Shown here piece by piece: positions 54,264-63,170 of a stretch of 64,000 nucleotides of DNA (position 1 is its first letter; every line of letters begins with the position of its first letter). The position numbers and the translations under genes are program-made. This DNA comes from UBA7330 sp965243485 (GTDB lineage: Bacteria > Bacteroidota > Bacteroidia > Cytophagales > Cyclobacteriaceae): positions 1,922,001-1,986,000 of the forward strand of contig CBDEVP010000001.1 in the NCBI GenBank assembly GCA_965243485.1. The letters run 5' to 3'. The notes beneath the pieces were generated by a model. It was not told the DNA's origin. It was given only the letters and a program-made list of their open reading frames with translations, and made no database searches.

Positions 54264-55319
54264 TTGGTGAAGAACGCCCATTGCAGCTTTAGAAAGATTC
54301 TTGTATCCGTTGTGATATGGGTGCTAAGTTTTCATTTAGCTCCATATATCTCATTTGCTCAGGAAAATATTCATTGCTTTGATTTGGTAAACCCGGATTT
54401 CAGCCAATTTGATGTCTTTGATCAGGATGTGAAGAATATGAAAATAATCGCATTGGGTGAAAGACATTATTTGAAGTCAAATCACCTGATCCAGGCAGAG
54501 TTGTGGATGCATCTGAATAAACAATTCGGAATCAGACACCTGCTCATTGAGTTTGGCAGATCAGAAGCCTACCTGTACAACCAATATCTAAAAACCGGAG
54601 ATGAAAAATATCTTCAAAAAACCACTTACGGTGTTCTGGACTTCAAGGAATTTTTTCAAAACTGGAATAAACTATATGAATTCAACCTGAATTTAAATCC
54701 TGAGAAAAAATTATCAGTTCATGGACTTGATTTTGAGAGAGAACCTGCGATCTCATTTGCTATTTACGAACTGCTATCCAAGTTTCCACAAAATGAAAAA
54801 TTGGATGCATTGCGATCTGATATTAGAGCGCGAATCGATACCATCTTAATCGTCAGAGAAAATAAAGAATATATTGATTATCTAAAGACCAGAATTGAAG
54901 AATTATCCCTTCCCTATAATCACCAGAAGATCATTATTGATGATATTCTTTCTAATGAATCTTTTTTCTCTAAAATGTCCGCAAGGGATAAATACATGGT
55001 AAAGGCATTTATCGCATTGGATACTTTAAATGAAGCCTATTTTGGTCAGTTTGGGGCGGCACATACCTGGATGTACGTGCCCGAAGGATTTACCAGTTTA
55101 TTGGATGATGCAGAAGCGTATGAAAGGAAGGTGCTGGTTATTAATATGAATACAAGGGTTGAGGTGTATAATCCAAATAATGAATTGAGCGAATGTGAAG
55201 TCTTCTTTTTCAAGGTGGATCCCTCTGATGAACAATTCAATAGACTCAAAGAAGAGGGTCAATGGGTTTTATTTTTGAAAGATCCACCAACCCACCCAAC
55301 ACCCTGGGAAAACCAATAA
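54264..55319 (+). CDS. Exported erythromycin-esterase/ChaN-like protein
   Basis: A 351-residue protein with signal peptide (KILVSVVIWVLSFHLAPYISFA). The mature part has MKIIALGERHYLKSNHLI, a LGE-xH motif of the EreA/ChaN superfamily, followed by GIRHLLIEFGRSEAYLYNQY, KLSVHGLDFE, and later GQFGAAHTWM with another His. These are the active-site or metal positions in EreA-type proteins. Function is unproven; homologues include esterases and haem-binding proteins. Start is TTG 54264 or GTG 54267. It sits between repeat copies D and C, inside the repeat island. Confidence 0.7.
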   Translation: MVKNAHCSFRKILVSVVIWVLSFHLAPYISFAQENIHCFDLVNPDFSQFDVFDQDVKNMKIIALGERHYLKSNHLIQAELWMHLNKQFGIRHLLIEFGRSEAYLYNQYLKTGDEKYLQKTTYGVLDFKEFFQNWNKLYEFNLNLNPEKKLSVHGLDFEREPAISFAIYELLSKFPQNEKLDALRSDIRARIDTILIVRENKEYIDYLKTRIEELSLPYNHQKIIIDDILSNESFFSKMSARDKYMVKAFIALDTLNEAYFGQFGAAHTWMYVPEGFTSLLDDAEAYERKVLVINMNTRVEVYNPNNELSECEVFFFKVDPSDEQFNRLKEEGQWVLFLKDPPTHPTPWENQ

Positions 55320-55398
55320 GCCAGATGAAAAGGTTAGAAAAAATCAGGTCGCCTCTCCGTGGCTTCAATCATTTGAAATCGTATTTCATACAGACATC

Positions 55399-55548
55399 CG
55401 CCCCGCCGGGGCTCCTGTTGTAAATCGAGAATTAATTCATGAAGATACAATTACATTCCCCAAAATAGCGATGCAGAAGTCCTGTAGGGACGCCCTGCCA
55501 GTAGCTGATTAAAGAATCGAAACGGGTGAGCTCCGTGGGAGCGACCTG
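55399..55548. repeat. REP-like repeat unit, copy C
   Basis: The first 101 bases are almost identical to copies A and B. The right part diverges but keeps the last hairpin GCTCC-GTG-GGAGC followed by GACCTG. Upstream it shares TACAGACATC with copy B. It lies 1.9 kb from copy B, behind the esterase-like gene. Confidence 0.92.
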
Positions 55549-55578
55549 TACCCTTCAATGGCCGGGCAGGTCTCGCGG

Positions 55579-58062
55579 CTAAAGAGCAGTCAGTTTTTCC
55601 CGGTAGACCTTTTTAGCAAATTCATACGCCTCTCTGGCGGCAGCCATCTCTTCCTCCCGGATCTGTTTGCTCTTTTCCATCCAGCACTGGTCCACGGCGG
55701 CCAGGCACCATTCCAGACTTTCTTTTACTGCGATGGGCTTATTGTCCACCTCAACAAAAATTGGGTTGGTATGCGAACTTGGGAATATCCTTAAAGCCAC
55801 CCACGAGGATTCTTTGATTGGATAATTGAAATTCACATCCGACCAGTTGCCGTCCGCATCCACGTCCTTTTTGGCAACCGCTATACCATTTACAATCAAC
55901 TCAACGGGCACTTTCCTGGATGTTCCAACACGACTCCGCTCAATGTGCCAGTATGGATAGGTATTTAGTGATCGCTCAGCCACTGAGGCTTCCACTGGTC
56001 CCTGTGTTTCACTCAGATACCCAATGGCTTTGCCTGAGATTTTCAGACTGGTCCCGGATTTCACATTCAATTCATTTTTATTGACTCCCAGCTCCTGACC
56101 ATTGACTTTAAAATCGATGAGGTGTGAAAATCCATCTGAGACATAGGTATTTCCATGGAGCAGCGCATGCATGTAGCTTTCGAAGGAGAGATCATCATCC
56201 AGTTTGGCATATGTCCTGGTAGCCCCTACACGTTCATCAGAAATGCATGGAAAATCGGTTTCGCCGCTCAGCCTGACCCGGTAACCGGCATTGAGGGAAT
56301 GATACCACATGTTGAGTTCCCAGGTGCTGGGAGTATCACCCGCTGAATAAAAATCCACGGCATCATGTGTGATTGTTACTACATACTCATTGGCGCCGAT
56401 GCCGGTCATTTTTGGCATTACATAATTGGGCAGCTCAAACGTTTCTTCAACAGGTTCCAGCCCCCAGCCGGAATGGGCGTAGCCTACAATGCCTCCCTGA
56501 CCTTTAGCCCATTGCAACACGGGTAGTGTCCAACTAGGCCATTCTTCAATCAAAGTTGTATTCGGATAGTCATCTTCTTTCAGATTGAGTAAAACTACAT
56601 GCCCAGAATGTGAAGATGGGAAACCTGAAACTTCCACATCATATCTCAATAGATTCTCCTCATCTGATAGCGGATGAGACTCTCCTGTAAAATACTGCTT
56701 CTGATGATACCAGGAGGGTCCCCAGGTGAGGTTACTGCCCATGTTCAGATCTTCGCCCTGGATCTGACGCCACATATGTTCGGGTAGCACACCCTCTGCC
56801 GGGCTTTCGTAGTGCGAACAGCCCGAAGCATGAATGTGATGATCTCCGCTGTACCATCCAAGCTCTTTCATGTGGATCCATCGTTCCAATTGCACTGCCA
56901 TCTCCATGGTTTCTTCACCCTCGGGCACCTGTAGGGGAAGCAGTTTTGGAAAATATTCAGGACCCCGGCCGACAACCACATTGTAATTGCCGGGTGGAAG
57001 GTATACATGCTCACCAGACTGGCGATAAATCTGGGGCTGGAAGAAAAAATCCGGGTATTCATCCCTGGTAGCCACCCGGCGTGCCGGCAGCGGATAGATC
57101 CCGCTCAGCTGGGGCTGTACGATCTCCCTGGTGCCTTCCATTTTGGGTTGCGTATACATATTGACAGCCCATTCAGTGATGCTTTTTTCAGCTGAGCCTC
57201 CCCAACGAAGCTGTTGCGCCAGCTTGAGACGATAGTCATCCGGAGAGGGGTCTTCTTTATCCGCTTCATAAAACCGGCCAATGCCATCCGTGATCAGGAA
57301 AGAGGCCATCACGTCACTGCCATCTTCATCTTTTACATCAAAAACCACTTTTACTGCTGGTTGGATGTCAAAAAGAATATCAATCGTATTCCTGAAGCCA
57401 ATGTCCTGCGTACCCTGGCCGACATTGAAACCGATATTGGCTTCACGCTGTCCGCTTTGCCGGGTGTAGACCATCATCACGGCATATTCCAGGTTGAGTC
57501 CGGAGAGGTTGCTCTTCAGCGGCCGGTCCCGGAACATCGAAAGCTGGAGAAACCGACTTTCCACCTCAGCTTCAGTCAGTGCATTTTCTTCTTTGGCCCG
57601 GTGACTGCCGGTAGATTTATGGAGCATAGGCATGGCGTTGGGGCTTTCCACTTCCAGCCTTGCAGTCACGGCGGCTTCATTGTGGACTTTTACCAGAAAC
57701 ACCGACCAGCCTTCCTGTTTGAGTTCGGGTTTTGCAGGACCTGCGACCACTTTCACCCTTGATTCAGGGTTGATCTCGATCATAGCCAGGCAGAAAGGGT
57801 CCAGCAGCTGTTGGATGGACTGAACTGTAGCGGCATCGGGCACCTGGTCTTTCAGAGAAACCAGTTCGTTACTCACATCCAGAGGCAAGGGACTTCCGAT
57901 GTGGCTGAGGGCGTCAACGAGCCGTGTAGCCTGGGCCAGCAGGGGCTGCGGTTCCACATTTTCAATGACGGGCATCGGCTCACCCCGGGATTGACTGGTT
58001 TCCTGGCTGCAATTAAGGAGTAACAGGATCAGGAACAGATAGGAGAGTTGCCTGAATTTCAT
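55579..58062 (-). CDS. CehA/McbA-family metallohydrolase lipoprotein
   Basis: An 827-residue lipoprotein (signal MKFRQLSYLFLILLLLNC). N-terminal 400 residues are beta-rich and of unknown role. The metallo-hydrolase core has GDHHIHASGC (HxH metal ligands, about residue 408), GYAHSGWG, and a later SGETDFPC. This is the PHP-like pattern of CehA/McbA proteins, some of which hydrolyse carbaryl-type esters. The C-terminal part ends with a charged helix (SLEWCLAAVDQCWMEKSKQI). The gene is monocistronic and ends 31 bases from repeat copy C. The native substrate is unknown. Confidence 0.84.
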   Translation of the reverse strand: MKFRQLSYLFLILLLLNCSQETSQSRGEPMPVIENVEPQPLLAQATRLVDALSHIGSPLPLDVSNELVSLKDQVPDAATVQSIQQLLDPFCLAMIEINPESRVKVVAGPAKPELKQEGWSVFLVKVHNEAAVTARLEVESPNAMPMLHKSTGSHRAKEENALTEAEVESRFLQLSMFRDRPLKSNLSGLNLEYAVMMVYTRQSGQREANIGFNVGQGTQDIGFRNTIDILFDIQPAVKVVFDVKDEDGSDVMASFLITDGIGRFYEADKEDPSPDDYRLKLAQQLRWGGSAEKSITEWAVNMYTQPKMEGTREIVQPQLSGIYPLPARRVATRDEYPDFFFQPQIYRQSGEHVYLPPGNYNVVVGRGPEYFPKLLPLQVPEGEETMEMAVQLERWIHMKELGWYSGDHHIHASGCSHYESPAEGVLPEHMWRQIQGEDLNMGSNLTWGPSWYHQKQYFTGESHPLSDEENLLRYDVEVSGFPSSHSGHVVLLNLKEDDYPNTTLIEEWPSWTLPVLQWAKGQGGIVGYAHSGWGLEPVEETFELPNYVMPKMTGIGANEYVVTITHDAVDFYSAGDTPSTWELNMWYHSLNAGYRVRLSGETDFPCISDERVGATRTYAKLDDDLSFESYMHALLHGNTYVSDGFSHLIDFKVNGQELGVNKNELNVKSGTSLKISGKAIGYLSETQGPVEASVAERSLNTYPYWHIERSRVGTSRKVPVELIVNGIAVAKKDVDADGNWSDVNFNYPIKESSWVALRIFPSSHTNPIFVEVDNKPIAVKESLEWCLAAVDQCWMEKSKQIREEEMAAAREAYEFAKKVYREKLTAL

Positions 58063-58188
58063 GGTTTCACAGGTTGGTGCTTACTGTAAGATAAGCCAAA
58101 TAGGGGAGTTTGGAAAATGATTGGATGGTGTAGAAAACCACTCTTATTAGATGGACCTGACATCTTTCGAATCAGGAGAAGAAAATGA

Positions 58189-58434
58189 TCACACTTCATG
58201 TCTCACATCTTGCAATTCATGCAGGAAGTTAGGACAGAAATCAAAACCGTTTGACCAGGCAATTCCTCCACCGGGTTCGATGAATACTTTGTTGAATTCT
58301 TCCGGATTGAGAAGTTCTTTTGTAAAACCTTTGCCAAGGTAAGGTCTAAGATTTACGATCTTATCATGGTCGTCCTTAAACTTTAGATAGACTAAGAAAT
58401 CCTCAATGATTTTTACCTCAATTACCTCGTTCAT
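58189..58434 (-). CDS. DUF2442-family small protein
   Basis: An 81-residue acidic protein with the DUF2442 pattern: VKIIEDFLVYLKFKDDHDKI, VNLRPYLGKG, ELLNPEEFNKVF and PGGGIAWSNGFDFCPNFL. Members often pair with DUF4160 proteins in loci suspected to be toxin-antitoxin modules. Here it lies 4 bases downstream of a DUF4160-like gene. Confidence 0.8.
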   Translation of the reverse strand: MNEVIEVKIIEDFLVYLKFKDDHDKIVNLRPYLGKGFTKELLNPEEFNKVFIEPGGGIAWSNGFDFCPNFLHELQDVRHEV

Positions 58435-58438
58435 TAAA

Positions 58439-58651
58439 CTAATTTAACGGATCTATTGGATTTAAAGATTCAGGAACTGAGGCTCTGTTCCAATTTTCCA
58501 GTAATTCTTCTTTGTGTATTGATGCCCATTCGAGTACTAATGCATGTGCCCTGTTTGGAAGCTTACCAGTGATAGGATCAAGAGTTTTGATATCGTATTC
58601 TGCTTTGAAACCCTGATACTCTGCATGGAAATGGGGTGGATTATGATCCAT
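58439..58651 (-). CDS. DUF4160-like small protein, N-terminally short
   Basis: A 70-residue protein starting MDHNPPHFHAEYQGFKAEYD, the middle signature of DUF4160. Family members usually have about 15-20 residues before DHNPPHFH. In this frame a TAA lies three codons upstream of the ATG, so the N terminus is missing or lost by a frameshift. It may be a partial gene. Next to a DUF2442 gene. Confidence 0.6.
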   Translation of the reverse strand: MDHNPPHFHAEYQGFKAEYDIKTLDPITGKLPNRAHALVLEWASIHKEELLENWNRASVPESLNPIDPLN

Positions 58652-58969
58652 AAAATGTCCTTAAATCGAACACTTCAACCAAAACGAATATTTGAAGAAA
58701 AATCGTGGTTTTGTGCAGGTTTTAAGGTTTTCGGACATTCCATGTGACCTATTAAAATCAATTATAGACACATGAAATACATCCTGATGATTATTCCATA
58801 GAAACGACTGATCTCTGGCATCGGTTAGGACTTGTTTCTTAATTTCAACTGGTAGGTACTATTTGTAAGCCAATATATGATTTAAAGCAGTTTGATGTAT
58901 ATAGATTAGCAATTTTCTGTCCCTGATCCTCCCCTGTTTGCCACTGATTCCTTTTATTTTTGCAACCAT
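58652..58969. other. Non-coding stretch before the DPP III-like gene
   Basis: No gene, repeat or RNA structure was recognised in these 318 bases. A TATTTTTG box (58955-58962) ends seven bases before the ATG at 58970, similar to the one before hemE. Confidence 0.4.
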
Positions 58970-60982
58970 ATGAAAAAGCAGTATCTAATGGCCCTGCTAC
59001 TGGGCCTGTTTATCATCGGTTGTCAGACCACGCCGGAAAAAGAACAAACACAGAAAGACGATTTCCAGTACATATCCGAATCCTTTGCGGATATACGGAT
59101 ACTCAGGTATCAGGTTCCGGGCTTTGATCAGCTGAGTCTTGATCAGAAAAAGCTGGTCTACTACCTTGTACAGGCAGGCTTGTCGGGTCGTGACATCATC
59201 TGGGATCAGAATTATCGAAACAATCTCGCGATCCGGTCGGCTCTGGAAAACATTGTCCGAAACTATCAGGGAGACAAGACGACTGAATCATGGAAGAACT
59301 TCATGACATATACCAAGCGTGTTTGGTTTGCCAATGGCATCCATCATCACTATGGCATGGACAAGTTTGAGCCGGGCTTCAGCCGGGAATATTTCTCTCA
59401 GCTTTTGGATGAAACAAAAACAAGTCTCACAGAAGAGGTCATAGAGGTGATATTCAACCCTGAAATTGATGCAAAGAAGGTGAACCTGGATGCTGAGAAA
59501 GGATTATTGCTTGGCTCTGCAACGAACTTTTACGATCCTGACGTGACCGCTGCAGAGGTGGAAGCTTTCTACAACTCAATGATCAACAAGTCTGATGAAA
59601 CGCCCATCAGTTATGGTCTCAACTCGAAGATTGTAAAAAATGAAAATGGACAGCTTCAGGAAATGGTCTGGCGATCGGGTGGTATGTATGGCAAAGCCAT
59701 CGATCAGATCATTTACTGGCTGGAAAAAGCAGTGGAGGTTGCGGAGAACGAGCCCCAGAGGGATGCGCTCAAACTGCTGATTGAATACTATCGCACCGGT
59801 GACCTGGCCACCTGGGATGCGTACAACATTGCCTGGGTAGAAGCGACTGAAGGTGATATCGATTACATCAATGGTTTTGTGGAAGTGTACAATGATCCGA
59901 TCGGCTATCGTGGCTCATACGAAAACATTGTTCAGATCAAGGACTTCGAAGCTTCGGAAAGGATGGGTACTTTGAGTGAAAATGTCCAGTGGTTCGAGGA
60001 CAACTCTACCATCATGGATGCGCACAAAAAGGAGAATGTGACCGGTGTTACCTACAAGGTGGTGACAGTTGCCGGAGAAGCAGGAGATGCGTCACCGGCC
60101 ACTCCGATCGGGGTTAATCTGCCCAATGCCAACTGGATCCGTGCGCAGCATGGTTCCAAGTCTGTGAGCCTGGGAAATATCATTGATGCCTACAGAGAAG
60201 CGGGTACACCTGGGGCACTGGACGAATTCACCTGGGATGAAGAAGAAAAGGAACGAGCGGAGAAATACGGTGAGATCGGCGATAAGATGCATACTGCCCT
60301 TCATGAGGTCGTGGGGCATGCCAGTGGGAAGATTGAACCGGGGGTTGGGACACCAAAGGAAACTTTGAAAAGCTATGCTTCAGCCCTGGAGGAGGGTCGC
60401 GCGGACCTGGTGGCTTTGTACTACATGATGGATCCCAAACTGGTAGATCTCGGTTTGATCGAAAGCCTGGAAGTTGGTAAGGAAGAATATGACAGCTACA
60501 TCCGAAATGGCCTGATGCTTCAGCTCAGAAGGTTGGAGCCCGGTAAACAGATCGAGGAATCTCACATGCGAAACCGTCAGATGATCGCCAAATGGGCCTA
60601 TGAGAAGGGCATGGAAGACAATGTCATTGAAAAGAAGGAGCGCGACGGCAAAACCTATTTCGTGATCAATGACTATCAGAAATTACGGGATCTGTTCGGT
60701 GAGTTGCTTCGTGAGGTACAGCGCATCAAATCCCAGGGAGATTACGAGGCAGGTAAAGCATTGATAGAAAATTACGGAGTAAAGGTAGATCCCGAGATCC
60801 ATGAGGAGGTCTTAGAAAGATATGCTAAACTAAAATCCTCAGCCTACAGCGGGTTCATTAATCCTGAACTGGTACCGGTGACCGATGCTGATGGAAATAT
60901 CACCGACGTAAAGGTTGAGTACCCTGATGATTTCGCTGAGCAGATGCTTGGATATAGTGAGCGGTATGGGTTTTTGAAATGA
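58970..60982 (+). CDS. Dipeptidyl-peptidase III-family (M49) zinc peptidase, lipoprotein
   Basis: A 670-residue lipoprotein (signal ALLLGLFIIGC; Cys18). The M49 zinc motif reads HEVVGHASGK near residue 445 (HExxGH, where classical DPP III has HELLGH). A downstream EEGRADLVALYYM contributes the third ligand position (E in EExRA). Length is close to DPP III. It probably removes dipeptides from peptides at the envelope. ATG at 58970. It is upstream of a propeller lipoprotein gene. Confidence 0.87.
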   Translation: MKKQYLMALLLGLFIIGCQTTPEKEQTQKDDFQYISESFADIRILRYQVPGFDQLSLDQKKLVYYLVQAGLSGRDIIWDQNYRNNLAIRSALENIVRNYQGDKTTESWKNFMTYTKRVWFANGIHHHYGMDKFEPGFSREYFSQLLDETKTSLTEEVIEVIFNPEIDAKKVNLDAEKGLLLGSATNFYDPDVTAAEVEAFYNSMINKSDETPISYGLNSKIVKNENGQLQEMVWRSGGMYGKAIDQIIYWLEKAVEVAENEPQRDALKLLIEYYRTGDLATWDAYNIAWVEATEGDIDYINGFVEVYNDPIGYRGSYENIVQIKDFEASERMGTLSENVQWFEDNSTIMDAHKKENVTGVTYKVVTVAGEAGDASPATPIGVNLPNANWIRAQHGSKSVSLGNIIDAYREAGTPGALDEFTWDEEEKERAEKYGEIGDKMHTALHEVVGHASGKIEPGVGTPKETLKSYASALEEGRADLVALYYMMDPKLVDLGLIESLEVGKEEYDSYIRNGLMLQLRRLEPGKQIEESHMRNRQMIAKWAYEKGMEDNVIEKKERDGKTYFVINDYQKLRDLFGELLREVQRIKSQGDYEAGKALIENYGVKVDPEIHEEVLERYAKLKSSAYSGFINPELVPVTDADGNITDVKVEYPDDFAEQMLGYSERYGFLK

Positions 60983-61001
60983 TCTGAGGAAGGGGGAGAA
61001 A

Positions 61002-61020
61002 CGCGGAAGAAACTTCCGCG
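61002..61020. terminator. Short perfect hairpin between two lipoprotein genes
   Basis: CGCGGAAG-AAA-CTTCCGCG is an 8-bp perfect stem, 19 bases after the DPP III-like stop. It is followed by CCAATAAAAAA rather than T-rich sequence on the plus strand, so a terminator role is uncertain; attenuation or mRNA end protection is possible. Confidence 0.45.
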
Positions 61021-61033
61021 CCAATAAAAAAAT

Positions 61034-62059
61034 ATGAAGGCATTTCAACCAATCAACCTGATCGCAGCTTCCTTTTTGATCTTAAGTACCTCTTGTGACC
61101 AAAAGCAAAAAAGGGAGTCAGGTTCAAACAATTCAGGACAGGCCGGAAACCAGGCAGCCACCGAATGGAAGCACCCTCTTACCAAAATGGGTAGACTGAA
61201 TTCACCATTGGTAGAAGTGCAACCCTTTATGATCAATGGCGAGTTTTATGTACTTGAAAACTGGCGTTCTTCCTGGGACTGGCCGGGACAGCCTCACCGG
61301 GAGGCAGGCATGAACAATGAGATGTGGATTGCCCATCTTCCTGATGGTCCTGAAAACTATGAAAAACGTCAATACCTTTCCATGGCATTGAAAGGAAATA
61401 CTTTAGGGACGGCCATCGCGGAGGAAGGCATCGTATATGTTTTTGGCGTCAATGAAGCCAGCGACCGGAAATTTGTAGAAATGACCTGGTCTGAAGATTT
61501 GAAGGACTGGTCCGATCCGGTAAAAGTGCTGGACAGTCCGGCTGGAAAAATATTCAACGTTTCCTTGTGGAAGGATGACCGTGGATATGTTTTCCTGTGG
61601 GAAACAGACGGGGTGGGAAAGCCATTTACCATGTGCTTTGGACGTCTTGAGAATCTAACTGACACCTGGAATGAGCACATCATTGAGGGTGCGGTCTATG
61701 GCAGGGAGAAGTACACAGGTGGTCCGGAGGTGGTGTTTACCAATGGGTGGTATTACCTGCTTTATCTGGAGGACTTGGAATCAGGCTGGGAGACCAGGGT
61801 TGCCCGTTCAAAGGACCTGGTCACCTGGGAGGATGCATCGGAAGATCGTCCTTTTCTTCCATTTAGTGAGGACCATAAAAATTTGCCCTTGCACCCCCCG
61901 GAAGTACAGGAAATCAATGCCTCTGATCCCGGCCTAACTGAATATAATGGACAGGTAATTGTCTATTTTACCGGTGGTATTCAGCAGCGTGGAGGAGACC
62001 TTCAATGGGCGAGATATGAGGGAGCAGTTGAGGGGCTGCTGAGTAGTTTTTTTGAGTGA
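61034..62059 (+). CDS. Lipoprotein with GH43/GH32-like five-bladed propeller
   Basis: A 341-residue lipoprotein (signal ...IAASFLILSTSC). Repeated short blades follow, with motifs like PLVEVQPFMINGEFYVLENW, NNEMWIAHLPDG, WSEDLKDWSDPVKVLD, KYTGGPEVVFTNGWYYLLYL and VARSKDLVTWED. The 'signal of the seen-as-distance' SxDLxxW blocks are typical of GH43/GH32/GH62 glycosidases. Catalytic residues could not be assigned. Start ATG at 61034, 52 bases downstream of the DPP III-like gene. Confidence 0.76.
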   Translation: MKAFQPINLIAASFLILSTSCDQKQKRESGSNNSGQAGNQAATEWKHPLTKMGRLNSPLVEVQPFMINGEFYVLENWRSSWDWPGQPHREAGMNNEMWIAHLPDGPENYEKRQYLSMALKGNTLGTAIAEEGIVYVFGVNEASDRKFVEMTWSEDLKDWSDPVKVLDSPAGKIFNVSLWKDDRGYVFLWETDGVGKPFTMCFGRLENLTDTWNEHIIEGAVYGREKYTGGPEVVFTNGWYYLLYLEDLESGWETRVARSKDLVTWEDASEDRPFLPFSEDHKNLPLHPPEVQEINASDPGLTEYNGQVIVYFTGGIQQRGGDLQWARYEGAVEGLLSSFFE

Positions 62060-62184
62060 TTTATCTGGTTCACCTTTTTGGATTGCTTCAATTAGTGACA
62101 ACGCCGACTTTAGCATAATATTAATTCATATTTAGTCTCAAGTATCAAAAAGTTTTTTAAGATTCACCTCCACCTAATAGAATT

Positions 62185-63042
62185 TTGAAGCACCTTATAA
62201 TCTTATCTGCACTATTAGTAACATTCTGTTCTCAAGCACAAATTACAGCTATTGTCTATGACAGTATTACAAAGGAGAGTATCCCTTATATTAATATTTG
62301 GGTTGAGGGTCAGGACAAAGGCACTAGTGCAGATGAGAATGGGAACTTCACTCTTGAAGTCATTGATGACTCGAATGTCCTTGTTTTTTCTGCAGTAGGT
62401 TATAAGACTAAACGTATTGGTTTAGATTCAATTGGCGATGTAGTTGAGCTTGTTTCCGATGTGATCCAATTATCTGAAGTTGTTATTAATCCTAAAAAAT
62501 ATAAGGAATTTGTAATTGGGTCTTTAAAAAAATCGAATATCAAATCCTATTTTGAAGGTGTTCAAAACCCAATGATGCCTGCTACTTATTTCGATTACAA
62601 AGAAGAGTATGCTGATACACCATATCTCTGTAAAATTAGATTTGTCACATCAAGTTCTATTCCAGACACTAAATTCAATATAAGGCTGTATTCTTCAGAC
62701 AAAGAAGGTGCTCCTCACAAAGTTATCTTCAACAAGAATATTATTGGCATAGCTGAGAAAGGCAAAAATATTACAGAGATTGACGTCTCAGGAATGAATA
62801 TAAGATTTCCGAAAGAGGGTCTTTTTATTGCTTTTGAATTTCTGATAATCCCATCGAATATTGATGTTATTACCTACACAAAATCTGGTTCAGATGATGT
62901 GTACAGTTACAATAGATATCTACCATTAATCGGTGTTAAAGATCACAATGAAAGAAAACGGACTGGCTGGATATATGAGAAAGGGAAATGGTACAGACTC
63001 ACATATAGTAGTTTAGCTATTGAATTGGTTCTAATGAATTGA
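62185..63042 (+). CDS. Exported protein with CarboxypepD_reg-like N-terminal domain
   Basis: A 285-residue protein with a signal peptide (HLIILSALLVTFCSQAQ) from a TTG start at 62185. A carboxypeptidase-regulatory-like beta-sandwich follows: AIVYDSITKESIPYINIWV, then KGTSADENGNFTLEV and FSAVGYKTKRIGLD, as at the N terminus of SusC-like and DUF4974 proteins. The remaining 190 residues (KKYKEFVIGSLKKSNIKSYF, ISSIPDTKFNIRLYSSDKEG, WIYEKGKWYRL) have no recognised family. It is AT-richer than its neighbours and may be horizontally acquired, but this is a guess. Confidence 0.72.
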   Translation: MKHLIILSALLVTFCSQAQITAIVYDSITKESIPYINIWVEGQDKGTSADENGNFTLEVIDDSNVLVFSAVGYKTKRIGLDSIGDVVELVSDVIQLSEVVINPKKYKEFVIGSLKKSNIKSYFEGVQNPMMPATYFDYKEEYADTPYLCKIRFVTSSSIPDTKFNIRLYSSDKEGAPHKVIFNKNIIGIAEKGKNITEIDVSGMNIRFPKEGLFIAFEFLIIPSNIDVITYTKSGSDDVYSYNRYLPLIGVKDHNERKRTGWIYEKGKWYRLTYSSLAIELVLMN

Positions 63043-63062
63043 AGATGCTGATTACCCCACCT

Positions 63063-63154
63063 TTTTGCCGGTGTGTCATCCGGCAAAAGATAGAGCATTT
63101 TTCAAGGTCTGTGAGGGCACAGACCTTGCATTAGGTTCGTGAGGACACGAACCT
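63063..63154. repeat. Cluster of three intergenic hairpins
   Basis: Hairpins in tandem: TTTTGCCGG/CCGGCAAAA (63063-63088), CAAGGTCTGTG/CACAGACCTTG (63103-63128) and AGGTTCGTG/CACGAACCT (63133-63154). The last two have the same apex, GTGAGG(G/A)CAC. They lie between convergent genes and may act as bidirectional terminators or belong to a dispersed repeat family. Confidence 0.8.
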
Positions 63155-63170
63155 TGGCTTCATCATTTGA

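Noticed and set aside
57214..57762. 182-residue plus-strand ORF opposite the CehA/McbA-like gene
   Set aside because: It is antisense to a gene with clear metal-site motifs; no domain or start signal supports it.
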